Shown: positions 7,883 to 15,954 of the stretch, piece by piece | Layout of the letters: each line of letters starts with the position of its first letter | Numbering within the stretch: the stretch's first letter is position 1 | Assembly: GCA_910579655.1 (NCBI GenBank) | Contig: CAJTVE010000031.1 | Coordinates: forward strand, 1-33,900 | Direction of reading: 5' to 3' | Source: an uncultured Allobaculum sp. | Lineage (GTDB): Bacteria > Bacillota_I > Bacilli_A > Erysipelotrichales > Erysipelotrichaceae | Length of the DNA stretch: 33,900 nucleotides | Program-made: the position numbers and the translations under genes | The notes under the pieces: model-generated | Told to the model about the DNA's origin: nothing | Database searches by the model: none | Seen by the model: the letters and a program-made list of their open reading frames with translations, nothing else

Positions 7883-8839
7883 ATGTCAAAAAACAGAAAA
7901 GCCGCCATCATCGGGATTGGCCATGTTGGCGCTCATGTCGCAAACAGCCTGGCAACCCAGGGAATTGTCGATGAGATCATGCTGATCGATCAGAAGGCAC
8001 AGAAAGTCACTTCGGAAGTTCAGGATCTGCGGGATGCCATGCTTTGGCTGCCGGATCCGGTTCGGATTTATGGCGGCAATTATGATCAGCTCAAAGACGT
8101 GGATGTCATCGTCAACTGTGTCGGGAATATCGAAACGTTAGTCACCTGCAATGACCGCACGCTGGAGATGCGCTTCAACGTGGAAGCAGTCGACAGCTAT
8201 GCCGATAAAATTAAAGCAAGCGGCTTTGATGGCGTCATCATCAATATCTCCAACCCCTGCGATGTTATTACCCGTCATCTGGCTTTAAAAACCGGGCTGC
8301 CTAAAGGGCGTGTTTTTGGTACGGGAACGGCCCTCGATTCTTCCCGCCTGATTTCAGCTATCTCTTTGAAAACCGGACTCAGCCTCCAGTCGATTGATGC
8401 CTGCATGATGGGAGAGCATGGCAATATGCAGTTTGCACCGGCTTCGATTTTCTCCTTCCGTGGAGCGCCCTTACAGGCCGTTTTAGGCGATACAGAACTG
8501 GATTGGCACGAACTGGAAAAAGAAGCGATCGGCGGCGGCTGGGTGACGTTTACCAGCAAGCACTGCACGGAGTATGGCATTGCCGCGACGGCAGCAAGAC
8601 TGGTCCGGGCCGTTCTGGAAGATGAAAAAGTTCTGCTTCCGGTTTCCGCTCCACTGGACGGCGAATATGGCGTGTTTGGCCTCTTTGCGGGGGTTCCGTC
8701 GATTATCGGCAAAAATGGCGTGGAAAAGGTCATTGAATATCCGCTGACTGAAGATGAGCTTTTCCGTTTCCAGGCGTGTTGCCAGGGAATTGCTAAAAAC
8801 GTTGAAACGGCAGCCAAAATGGAAGTCGGCGAAATGTAG
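7883..8839 (+). CDS. L-2-hydroxyacid dehydrogenase (L-2-hydroxyisocaproate / L-lactate dehydrogenase family)
   Basis: Cytoplasmic NAD-dependent enzyme of 318 residues that interconverts 2-oxo and L-2-hydroxy acids. Visible features are the Rossmann loop GIGHVG (11-16) with Asp36 ending beta-2 (NAD preference), Asn124 in ISNPCDV, the substrate arginine in GTGTALDSSRL (Arg155) and the catalytic histidine in GEHGN (His179). The sequence resembles lactobacillary L-2-hydroxyisocaproate dehydrogenase (the IISNP/VIT block and GGGWVTFTSKHCTEYG) more than classical lactate dehydrogenase, so branched 2-oxo acids from amino-acid breakdown are plausible substrates. I chose ATG 7883, 9 nt after AAAGGA, over ATG 7874, which abuts that site. 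Lactate or malate specificity cannot be excluded. Confidence 0.85.
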   Translation: MSKNRKAAIIGIGHVGAHVANSLATQGIVDEIMLIDQKAQKVTSEVQDLRDAMLWLPDPVRIYGGNYDQLKDVDVIVNCVGNIETLVTCNDRTLEMRFNVEAVDSYADKIKASGFDGVIINISNPCDVITRHLALKTGLPKGRVFGTGTALDSSRLISAISLKTGLSLQSIDACMMGEHGNMQFAPASIFSFRGAPLQAVLGDTELDWHELEKEAIGGGWVTFTSKHCTEYGIAATAARLVRAVLEDEKVLLPVSAPLDGEYGVFGLFAGVPSIIGKNGVEKVIEYPLTEDELFRFQACCQGIAKNVETAAKMEVGEM

Positions 8840-8847
8840 TCAATGAT

Positions 8848-8920
8848 CCATCCAAACTGTATAGCAATTTGGATGGGGTATCCTTGCCTGTTGTATGAAT
8901 TAGATCTAGAACCATCCAAA
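8848..8920 (+). other. Mutually exclusive hairpins downstream of the dehydrogenase
   Basis: CCATCCAAA occurs at 8848-8856 and again at 8912-8920, and its complement TTTGGATGG lies between them at 8868-8876. The middle arm can pair with either flank (9 bp each), so two alternative stems are possible. No T-run follows the first stem, so it is not an ordinary terminator. Confidence 0.4.
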
Positions 8921-9090
8921 GAAAAGACAATCCACCAATAGACATCACTTGTAAACAGGACAGGAATCGATATCACTTACAAAATTGAAACAGCATGTGG
9001 AACATGTCCTGCAATCACTGCTCAATAAAAAACGATTGAACAAGGATTCTCTGGGCAGACTTGCTGGTCTGGTCAGAAAACCATTATTCA

Positions 9091-9123
9091 AGAGCCTTGC
9101 CAGAAATAGCAAGGCTCTTTTTT
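9091..9123 (+). terminator. Strong plus-strand terminator
   Basis: AGAGCCTTGC (9091-9100) and GCAAGGCTCT (9109-9118) form a perfect 10-bp stem with an 8-nt loop, followed by T through 9123. It is about 250 nt past the dehydrogenase stop, so it ends either that mRNA or a separate RNA. Confidence 0.85.
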
Positions 9124-9150
9124 GTAAAGGAAAAGAGAAAAGGAAGAAAA

Positions 9151-9168
9151 GCAAAAGCAAAAGCAAAA
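9151..9168 (+). repeat. Three tandem GCAAAA units
   Basis: The hexamer GCAAAA occurs three times in a row within an A/G-only tract between the two orphan terminators. No function is evident. Confidence 0.6.
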
Positions 9169-9209
9169 AGAAAAAACCGTCTCTTTATTCTGGGGCCAAA
9201 GAGACGGTT
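9165..9209 (-). terminator. Orphan minus-strand terminator
   Basis: AACCGTCTCTTT (9175-9186) and AAAGAGACGGTT (9198-9209) form a perfect 12-bp stem. On the minus strand it is followed by TTTTTTCTTTTT. No minus-strand gene ends here, so it may stop an unrecognised RNA coming from the 9210-9700 side, or block antisense read-through. Confidence 0.75.
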
Positions 9210-9748
9210 AAGATGACAGCAATAATAATGTTTCAGGGAATATGTTCGAAAAAGAGGCAGATACGGGTGTTTGCTGTCACCTGGTGAACAAGCGTTCGCG
9301 CAGACTTTGCTGCATCAGAATCTTTGCAGCCGGAAATCGATCTGTAATTTCCACTTGTCTGCAAATTCAGGATACGAAAGAAGCAATCTGGATGCATTTC
9401 TTTTGCCCGAAAAGAGAGAAAAACATTACATCTCAATCAGATACAATCATTTCCTGAACATGTTGTTTTTTTCAATACAGGCAGAATCGTCCCGTCCAAG
9501 GCAGCGAAAATCAGTTGAAAAGGAAGAAAAAATAACTCTTTTCTGAAAGCAAATTTTGATAGGATAAACATGAAAACGGCCGGCTTTTGATAGTCTCAAA
9601 AACAAAAAGAGATAAAAAAGAGAGATACTGTTTCAAAAAAAGAATCAAAAGAATTACACAATTGGTGACATTATATTCAGAAAAGGAAATGCCTTCATCT
9701 TCTTAAATAATGAAAAGGAAGATCTTCGCCAAAAGGGGGACGCGATCG

Positions 9749-10354
9749 ATGGCAGTCGATATGAAAAAGATTCTGGCAGATGGCCTGCTGGATCTTTGCC
9801 AAAAGAAAGATCTGTGGCAGGTCAGCATCAAAGAAATTCTTACCCAGACGGGTGTCAGCCGCCAGACATTTTACAATCACTTTCTCGATAAGGAGGATCT
9901 GATCTGCTACATTTATGACACTCGGATTATTCCTGAATTTGATCTCAATTCGGCCGAGGTCAGCTTTTATGAAGCCCTGCTGGCGGATTTCTACCGCATG
10001 AAAGAACACAGGGCCTTTTTAAAGCAGGCGCTGGCCATGGAAGGACCCAACTGTCTGAAAAAACATATGTACCGTCATGCAGAAGATTTTGACCTGAAGT
10101 GGCATCAGAAAGCCTATGGGAATGATCCTATGCCTGATGCCCTGACTTTTGCGACCACGTATCATGCCAGTGCTTCAGTCAGTATGACTCTTTCATGGAT
10201 TCTGGCAGACATGCCAGTTCCCCCTGAAGAAATTGTTGAACTGATTACCCGGATGCGTTCGATCGGAATGGAAAAGCTGTTTGCCACATCCAAAGACGGA
10301 ATCAATCCCTACCGCAGTCATCCTGCCTTGAAATCAGCTTTGACAGAGGAATGA
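9749..10354 (+). CDS. TetR/AcrR-family transcriptional regulator
   Basis: DNA-binding repressor of 201 residues. The N-terminal helix-turn-helix (about 25-45) contains VSIKEILTQTGVSRQTFYNHF, the TetR signature, followed by DKEDLICYIYD. The rest is an all-helical ligand/dimer domain resembling DhaS-like TetR members. ATG 9749 lies 9 nt after AAGGGGG and is preferred to ATG 9710, which has no ribosome site. The neighbouring permease has a perfect palindrome beside its promoter, so the simplest inference is that this protein controls that permease. The ligand is unknown. Confidence 0.88.
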   Translation: MAVDMKKILADGLLDLCQKKDLWQVSIKEILTQTGVSRQTFYNHFLDKEDLICYIYDTRIIPEFDLNSAEVSFYEALLADFYRMKEHRAFLKQALAMEGPNCLKKHMYRHAEDFDLKWHQKAYGNDPMPDALTFATTYHASASVSMTLSWILADMPVPPEEIVELITRMRSIGMEKLFATSKDGINPYRSHPALKSALTEE

Positions 10355-10418
10355 AAGCCATAATTTGGGCAGGCATTGATCCGAAACGACAGGCAGGCAG
10401 GAAGTTCTGAAAAAAATT

Positions 10419-10447
10419 TGGACATTGGCCAGCTGAGCTTTTACAAT
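10419..10447 (+). promoter_or_regulatory. Promoter of the AEC permease gene
   Basis: TGGACA (10419-10424) and TACAAT (10442-10447) are separated by 17 bp; each box differs from the sigma-A consensus at one position. The transcript would start near 10454 and have a leader of about 90 nt. Confidence 0.6.
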
Positions 10448-10467
10448 GGAAAGCATTGCCTGACTGG

Positions 10468-10484
10468 CAGCCAGATTCTGGCTG
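10468..10484. promoter_or_regulatory. Operator-like palindrome (candidate TetR site)
   Basis: CAGCCAGA-T-TCTGGCTG is a perfect 8+1+8 dyad, about 20 bp downstream of the -10 box. TetR-family operators are usually short palindromes overlapping or just downstream of the promoter they control, so binding by the adjacent TetR protein is plausible. Confidence 0.5.
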
Positions 10485-10541
10485 AACAGCCAGGGATTTT
10501 GAAATCAGAAAATTGAGAGAAAATTAGGAAATGAAACCATT

Positions 10542-11474
10542 ATGTCTTCTGTATTGATCAAAATTTGCGGATATCTGGTCATTATCGCCCTTGGCTATCT
10601 GCTTCGTGAACTGAAACTTTTTCGAAAAGAAGATGCCAAACTTCTGGGGACGCTGATCATCTCTGTAACTCTGCCTGGCGCCTTGATTCGAAATTCAGGA
10701 GCGATTGTGATCGGCCCTGAATTTCCCCTGTTATTTACATTTGGAATCATTGCCAGCATTGTGACGCTGGCAGCCGGATTTTTACTGGCCGGGCGTAAAA
10801 GAGAACCCCGGACTTCCGCATTTATGTTAACAGTCAGTACGTTCAACCTGGGCGCCTTTTTGCTGCCGTTTGTCGAACTGTTCTTTCCCGGGACCGGGGT
10901 CGGATATCTTTGCATGTTTGACTCTGCCAACTCTGTGATGGGACTTGGCGTTTCGTATGCGCTGGCCAAAGCGGCTTCCAGCCCCAAAGAACCCCTGACC
11001 CTGAAAAGCGTTTTTAAAACGCTGGTCCATTCTGTCCCGTTTATGACGTATGTCTTTCTGTTTGTGCTGGCTGCGTGTCATCTCAGGCTGCCTGATGTAA
11101 TCCTCGAGTATGCAGGAACCATCGGCAATGCCAATGCCTTTTTGACGATGTTCATGATCGGTCTGTTGATTGAATTCCGCCTGCCAAAACAGGAAATCAA
11201 AGAAATCATTCAGGTCTGCCTGACTCGCTGGATAGTGGTTGCCTGTCTTGGAATCTGTGTTTTCATTCTTCCAGATGTAGATCCACTGCTGAAAACCATC
11301 ACGATTCTGTGTTTATTTGCTCCGGTGGCCGCTGCGGCTGTTCCGTATTCAATCAGCTGCGGCTATCAAGGGGATCTGGTCGGGATGGTCAGCACGATTA
11401 CGATGGCCTTCAGTGTCGTCAGCATCCTGTTGATTGTCAGTTTTGCGGCTCATCTTGGCCTGACGGTTCTGTAA
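10542..11474 (+). CDS. AEC (auxin efflux carrier) family permease
   Basis: Integral membrane transporter of 310 residues with about ten hydrophobic segments in two halves, as in the Mem_trans/AEC family (malonate or malate permeases and uncharacterised organic-acid carriers). Typical features are the N-terminal stretch GYLLRELKLFRKEDAKLLG, then LIISVTLPGALI, NLGAFLLPF in the fourth segment, and LFAPVAAAAVPYS near the end. A weak AGGAAA site precedes the ATG. It follows the TetR gene in the same direction with its own promoter and operator-like dyad, and ends at a strong terminator. The substrate is probably an organic anion, but this is inference. Confidence 0.85.
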   Translation: MSSVLIKICGYLVIIALGYLLRELKLFRKEDAKLLGTLIISVTLPGALIRNSGAIVIGPEFPLLFTFGIIASIVTLAAGFLLAGRKREPRTSAFMLTVSTFNLGAFLLPFVELFFPGTGVGYLCMFDSANSVMGLGVSYALAKAASSPKEPLTLKSVFKTLVHSVPFMTYVFLFVLAACHLRLPDVILEYAGTIGNANAFLTMFMIGLLIEFRLPKQEIKEIIQVCLTRWIVVACLGICVFILPDVDPLLKTITILCLFAPVAAAAVPYSISCGYQGDLVGMVSTITMAFSVVSILLIVSFAAHLGLTVL

Positions 11475-11540
11475 GCTGGTCATTTGTCGGATTGCTTCAT
11501 GATTATGGATCAGTATCCACTCAGACTCATTCCGAAAAGA

Positions 11541-11584
11541 AAACGGCTCTGAACGCTTCAAAAAAGCGGGCAGAGTCGTTTTTG
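11541..11584 (+). terminator. Terminator after the AEC permease (possibly bidirectional)
   Basis: AAACGGCTCTG (11541-11551) pairs with CAGAGTCGTTT (11571-11581), with one G-T pair, followed by TTTTT. The opposite strand also shows CCGTTTTCTTTTC after the stem, so it may also stop the convergent PHP gene. Confidence 0.8.
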
Positions 11585-11741
11585 CTGGGAAGAATTTGAA
11601 ACCAAAGGACTCTGCTTAAAGAAGCCAGAACCTTAAAAAGGCCCGAATCTTTAAATAGGCCAGAAAGCAGGATGGATGGACTTAGATCTGGATAGAATCA
11701 GATCCGAAATCCTGCAAAGCATGGGCCGACAACGTGATGGA

Positions 11742-12671
11742 TCAGGCGATGCGGTCAGGTAAGGACTCGTGCTGGCCTTGCCATGTATGCTGCAAAGCTT
11801 CCAGAAAGGCGTCCAGATAGGGCTGGCCATCCCGGTCGAGATGGTACTCACCCAGCGTAATATTCGGCTTGGTCTTGCCATGGAAATCCGAACCGCAGGT
11901 GATCAGAAGACCATGATTTGCTGCAAAGTTTCGATAATAGTCGATCTGCTCTGGGAAATGATAATTGGAGTAGACTTCCAGACCGTCCAGGCCATAGGCA
12001 GCAAGTTCTTCAAGCCATGCATCCTGGTGCTCAAAGGTGCGGAAAGGGTGGGCGATGACCGCAATCCCGCCGGCTTTATGAATGTGGTCGATGGCTTCAA
12101 AAAGATCTGGATACTGGACAGGGCAGTACAGATCGCTGCCAGCCTGCATATTATCCCAATAGAAGTTGACGGGGGCAGGCTGGCTGCGCGGGCCGCCTGG
12201 CAGATAATCCTGGAAATCAGGGATGTCTTTGGTTCTGGGATCGGCAAGAATCTGGTCAAACAGCGTAAACCAGGGATTCATGTCTTTTGCCTGTTTGCGG
12301 ATGGTGTCTTCATCAAAGCTGAAGCCATATTTTTCATTGATTTTTTTGACGCGAAGCCCAAAGGAAACCCGGGCGTTTTCTTTGGCTTTGGCCAGCAGGC
12401 CTTTGATCCAGGGATCCTCCAGATTGATGCCATAGCCTAACAGATGAACGTTGTGTTCACCTTTGTAGGTGGTTGAAACTTCAATGGCATTGATGACCTG
12501 AATTTTGCGCTTTGCCGCGATTTCTTTTGTGGCAGAAACATTTTGAACAGTGTCGTGATCAGAGAGAGCAATGAGTTTCAGATCATGGTCGTCAACCAGA
12601 TCCACTAATTCTTCTGGAGTAAACTGGCCATCGCTGCTGGCGGCCGAATGCATGTGCAAGTCAAATTTCAT
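11742..12671 (-). CDS. PHP-domain metal-dependent phosphoesterase
   Basis: Cytoplasmic hydrolase of 309 residues. The PHP metal-binding motifs are in order: HMHS with His6 and His8, ALSDHDT, a glutamate in INAIEVS, VIAHPFR and the C-terminal GSDFHG. This arrangement matches the YciV-type group (3',5'-nucleoside bisphosphate phosphatase / RNase AM), which acts on RNA or nucleotide substrates. An insert of about 60 residues between the first and second halves is usual there. ATG 12671 follows AAGGAA by 8 nt; the frame is open further upstream, but the extra residues (Cys/Phe-rich) are not conserved. Transcribed alone, convergent with the permease. The substrate is not provable from sequence. 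Confidence 0.85.
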   Translation of the reverse strand: MKFDLHMHSAASSDGQFTPEELVDLVDDHDLKLIALSDHDTVQNVSATKEIAAKRKIQVINAIEVSTTYKGEHNVHLLGYGINLEDPWIKGLLAKAKENARVSFGLRVKKINEKYGFSFDEDTIRKQAKDMNPWFTLFDQILADPRTKDIPDFQDYLPGGPRSQPAPVNFYWDNMQAGSDLYCPVQYPDLFEAIDHIHKAGGIAVIAHPFRTFEHQDAWLEELAAYGLDGLEVYSNYHFPEQIDYYRNFAANHGLLITCGSDFHGKTKPNITLGEYHLDRDGQPYLDAFLEALQHTWQGQHESLPDRIA

Positions 12672-13017
12672 AGGGAAGATTCCTTCTTTCTGGCAGATGC
12701 AAGGAGAACAAAGTAAAACAGAAAATGGGCAAAGCGATAAATCGAACATCGGAAAGTGTCGGCCAAAAAGGTCGAAAATCACGATGGATAAAAGATTTCG
12801 GCTTCATTATAAAAGCAGGGCCGTCCAAAAAGACACCCGTCATTTGGCAAGCGCTTAGAAAACCGAAAAGATGAACGCGCCTGAATATGGCGGCAGGGCG
12901 AGAGTTCTTTGCAGGATTGTCGAATCAAGAAAACAGGACAGAGAACAGCGCAAAAAAAGCTGGCCCTTGCAGTCAGGGCCAGCTTTGTGGATTGGATTGA
13001 GTCAGTTGAAAAGAGAA
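12672..13017. other. Gap between the PHP gene and oppA of system 2
   Basis: Contains the terminator of oppA (12952-12986). No gene and no clear promoter for the PHP gene could be read by eye. Confidence 0.45.
12952..12986 (-). terminator. Terminator after oppA (system 2)
   Basis: AAAGCTGGCCCT (12956-12967) and AGGGCCAGCTTT (12975-12986) give a perfect 12-bp stem with a 7-nt loop, followed on the minus strand by seven T. It ends opp operon 2, about 30 nt past the oppA stop. Confidence 0.9.
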
Positions 13018-14691
13018 TTATTCAACGAGTTCAGCATCTTCGAAATGCCAGTAGCCGTATGGAGAATGCCAGATTCCTTTAACTTTTGTCTGATCTTCTA
13101 ACCAGAAGTCATTGTAGTAAGCCAGAGGGATGCATCCTGCTTCTTCCATCAGGATTTCTTCTGCTTTGTGCAGCGCGTTGGATCTTTCCTGTTCATCCAG
13201 AGTTGTTCTGGAGATTTCCATCTGTTTGTCATATTCTTCGTTGCTGAACTTACCATCGTTGTTACCGTTGGTGGAGTAGAGCAGGTCGAGCATGTTCGAT
13301 GGGTCAGTGTAGTCACCTACCCAGCCGTTACGGGCAACTTCATAGTCACCGTTACGACGCATCGGGGTAAAGGATGCCCATTCAACAATATCAACATCCA
13401 TGTCAATGCCCAGCTCTTTCCAGGCCTGCTGCAGATATTCAGCAACAGCTTTATGGTAACCGGCATCGTTTGTTGTATAGGTGATCTTTGGCAGCCCTTC
13501 GCCATTTGGATAACCAGCATCGGCTAACAGTTTTTTCGCTTCTTCAAGGTTGCCTTCATAGTCGGTTGTCGAGATGAATTCTTCGCCGCCGTTCGAGTTG
13601 GTGACAAAGTCTGTACCGTTGATGTCAGACCATCCTGGACCCATAAAGTTGCCAGCTGGAGAATAGGTACCCTGCATCAGCGTGTTGGCCAGATAATCAC
13701 GGTCAATCGCCAGGGAGAGGGCCTTACGAACGTCTTTGTTTGTGAACGGTTCTTTTTCAGTGTTCATCGAAACATAGTAAGTACCGATGATTGGATCCAC
13801 AAAGAAATCATCGCGATCTTTCAGAGATGGGATTTCTTCTGTTGGAACGTCTTTAATCATGGCCACTTCGCCAGCGTTATAGGCATTGTAAGCCGCGTTG
13901 GAATCTTCGATCAGGTTGAACTTGATTCCATCGAGTTTCACGTTTTCAGCATCCCAGTAGTTCGGGTTCTTTTCCATCAGGATGTAGGAAGAAGGTACCC
14001 ATTCTGTGATGTAGAACGGACCATTGGAAACGTAAGTGGAAGCATCAGTTGCCCATGCATCACCATTGGCTTCGATGGTTGCTTTCTGGACTGGGGAAAG
14101 CGTTGCAAAGGCTGCCAGGGATTCAAAGTATGGGCAGGCATCTTTCAGATGAACAACGAAAGTCTGGTCATCAGTTGCTTCAACATTCAGTTTTTCAATG
14201 TCGCCAGCAATCGCTTCATCATAGCCTTCAACCATGGACAGCACAGTTTCAGCATATGGAGCCGCTACATTTGGATCGCACACACGCTGCCAGCTGTAAA
14301 CAAAGTCTTCAGCGGTTAAAGGTGTGCCATCGGACCATTTCAGGCCATCCCGCAGTTTGAATGTATAGGTTTTTCCATCTTCGGAAACTTCCCAGCTTTC
14401 AGCTGCGCCCGGAGCAATTTTGCCATCTTTGTCATTGGTCAGCAGACATTCGAAGTTAGTCAGGATCATATTGCCGCCATCTACTGCGGAGTTCAGGGCT
14501 GGATCCAGAGTCTCTGGGTTTGGACCAATCTGTACGGATAAGATTTTCTTATCGCTGGACGTATTGGTTGCACTGGCTGTGCTTCCGGATGTGGAATCAG
14601 CGGTGCTGGTTGGTGTGCTGCTGGAAGAGCATCCAGCAACGCTCGCTGCCATGACAGCTGCCATGAGCAACGAAAGGGAACGAGTCTTCAT
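13018..14691 (-). CDS. oppA: Oligopeptide-binding lipoprotein OppA (system 2)
   Basis: Lipid-anchored peptide-binding protein of the SBP_bac_5 family, 557 residues. Signal peptide with lipobox SVAGC (lipidated Cys21), a Ser/Thr linker to about residue 45, then VQIGPNPETLDPALNS. The family core includes LRDGLKWSDGTPLTAEDFVYSWQRV and DVRKALSLAIDRDYL. It is closer to the classical OppA/DppE pattern than the OppA of system 1. AAGGAG lies 8 nt before the ATG. It is the last gene of the operon, 252 nt after oppF, with a weak hairpin and a small dyad in between, so it may also have its own promoter. Confidence 0.95.
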   Translation of the reverse strand: MKTRSLSLLMAAVMAASVAGCSSSSTPTSTADSTSGSTASATNTSSDKKILSVQIGPNPETLDPALNSAVDGGNMILTNFECLLTNDKDGKIAPGAAESWEVSEDGKTYTFKLRDGLKWSDGTPLTAEDFVYSWQRVCDPNVAAPYAETVLSMVEGYDEAIAGDIEKLNVEATDDQTFVVHLKDACPYFESLAAFATLSPVQKATIEANGDAWATDASTYVSNGPFYITEWVPSSYILMEKNPNYWDAENVKLDGIKFNLIEDSNAAYNAYNAGEVAMIKDVPTEEIPSLKDRDDFFVDPIIGTYYVSMNTEKEPFTNKDVRKALSLAIDRDYLANTLMQGTYSPAGNFMGPGWSDINGTDFVTNSNGGEEFISTTDYEGNLEEAKKLLADAGYPNGEGLPKITYTTNDAGYHKAVAEYLQQAWKELGIDMDVDIVEWASFTPMRRNGDYEVARNGWVGDYTDPSNMLDLLYSTNGNNDGKFSNEEYDKQMEISRTTLDEQERSNALHKAEEILMEEAGCIPLAYYNDFWLEDQTKVKGIWHSPYGYWHFEDAELVE

Positions 14692-14723
14692 TTCTGTATC
14701 TCCTTTTCTTTTTTCCGTCGTTG

Positions 14724-14737
14724 TTGATCCAGATCAA
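14724..14737. promoter_or_regulatory. Short dyad in front of oppA (system 2)
   Basis: TTGATC-CA-GATCAA is a perfect 6+2+6 inverted repeat about 35 nt upstream of the oppA start. It could be an operator. No good promoter boxes flank it. Confidence 0.3.
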
Positions 14738-14870
14738 GATTCATCAAAAACACGAAACGCAGGCCAGAGCGTTGATTTCTGAGCGCAGTTGTTCGAAGTA
14801 AACGACGCATTTACCAACATACAAGATCTGGAACAACTTCGAAATCTTAAAACGATCAAGCAAAAGACGG

Positions 14871-14903
14871 TATATAAACCGAAACGGTGAAGAATCCGTT
14901 TCG
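14871..14903 (-). terminator. Weak hairpin after oppF (system 2)
   Basis: CGAAACGG (14880-14887) and CCGTTTCG (14896-14903) form an 8-bp stem; the minus strand continues GGTTTATATA, only a short T-run. It may attenuate rather than stop transcription into oppA. Confidence 0.4.
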
Positions 14904-14943
14904 TGTCTACCAGAGTGAAAATAAAGCGTTGAAAATAAAATCT

Positions 14944-15954
14944 CTATTTCTTCTTGAGATCTTCCATATTGACGTGGTGGCAGGCGACAAAATGACCTGG
15001 CAGCACTTCTTTAAATTCAGGAGCCTCTTTGGCACAATGCTCCGTTGCGCGCGGACACCGGGTTCGAAACCGGCATCCACTTGGCGGATTGACTGGGGAA
15101 GGAACATCACCTTCCAGCACAATTCGCTGCGAGGCCCGGGCGAGTTTTGGGTCCGCCAATGGAATCGCGGAAATCAAAGACTGGGTGTACGGATGAAGCG
15201 GGGTGTTGGTCAGTTCATTGGCTGGTGCCAGTTCGACCATCCGACCCAGGTACATTACGCCAATCCGGTCGGAGATGTGTTTGACGACGGACAAGTCATG
15301 GGCAATGAACAGATAGGTCAGGCCCAGATCGCGCTGCAGGTCTTCAAACATGTTGATGACCTGTGCCTGAATGGAAACATCCAGCGCACTGATTGGCTCA
15401 TCGCAGACGATAAAGTCTGGATTGACGGCCAGAGCGCGGGCAATTCCGACACGCTGGCGCTGGCCGCCGGAAAATTCATGCGGATAGCGGTTGGCATGTT
15501 CGGAGTTCAGCCCAACTTTACGTAAGAGCTCAATGATCATGTCATAGCGCTCTTTGGAATCTTTGGCTAAATGGTGGGTATCAATGGCTTCGCCCACGAT
15601 ATCACCGACGGTCATGCGCGGATCGAGCGAAGCATAGGGGTCCTGGAAGACGATCTGCATGCGCTTGCGATAGGGCAGCATGCTCGCATACTGTTTCTTT
15701 TCGACATCGAAAATGACATCGCCATCAAAAACAAATCGGCCGCCAGTTGGTTCATACAGACGAAGCAAGGAGCGCCCAGTGGTGGTTTTTCCGCATCCGG
15801 ATTCACCAACCAGCCCTAAGGTTTCGCCTTTTTTTATCGTGAAAGAGACGTCGTCGACAGCCTGGACAAATTTTTTATTCTTACCATGACCACCGGCCGG
15901 GAAGTATTGTTTGAGGTGTTCGACAACGATAAAGTCTTCATTTTTCTCGCTCAT
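14944..15954 (-). CDS. oppF: Oligopeptide ABC transporter ATP-binding protein OppF (system 2)
   Basis: Peptide-importer ATPase of 336 residues. Walker A GESGCGKT is at 50-57, followed by Q-loop FQDPYASLDP, signature FSGGQRQR and Walker B FIVCDEP. The C-terminal oligo_HPY region has the cysteine cluster GCRFRTRCPRATEHC with a further cysteine in FVACHH, as in classical OppF/DppF; OppF of system 1 lacks it. Its ATG overlaps the oppD stop (ATGA), which indicates coupled translation. Confidence 0.94.
   Translation of the reverse strand: MSEKNEDFIVVEHLKQYFPAGGHGKNKKFVQAVDDVSFTIKKGETLGLVGESGCGKTTTGRSLLRLYEPTGGRFVFDGDVIFDVEKKQYASMLPYRKRMQIVFQDPYASLDPRMTVGDIVGEAIDTHHLAKDSKERYDMIIELLRKVGLNSEHANRYPHEFSGGQRQRVGIARALAVNPDFIVCDEPISALDVSIQAQVINMFEDLQRDLGLTYLFIAHDLSVVKHISDRIGVMYLGRMVELAPANELTNTPLHPYTQSLISAIPLADPKLARASQRIVLEGDVPSPVNPPSGCRFRTRCPRATEHCAKEAPEFKEVLPGHFVACHHVNMEDLKKK

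Larger units (their letters stand above)
8840..9748. other. Long gap with orphan terminators; possible small RNA
   Basis: About 900 nt without a supportable protein gene. It holds three copies of one 9-mer able to form two alternative hairpins (8848-8920), a strong plus-strand terminator (9091-9123), a GCAAAA triplet repeat (9151-9168) and a strong minus-strand terminator (9165-9209). The 100-residue plus-strand frame starting at 8985 runs through the terminator and becomes Lys/Ser low-complexity, so I do not call it. Confidence 0.5.

Noticed and set aside
8985..9287. Plus-strand frame of 100 codons
   Set aside because: It reads through a strong terminator hairpin and turns into Lys/Ser low-complexity from the GCAAAA repeat; no ribosome site.
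12672..12782. Longer start for the PHP gene
   Set aside because: The extra residues are Cys/Phe-rich and not conserved; the ATG at 12671 has AAGGAA at proper distance and begins the FDLHMHS motif.
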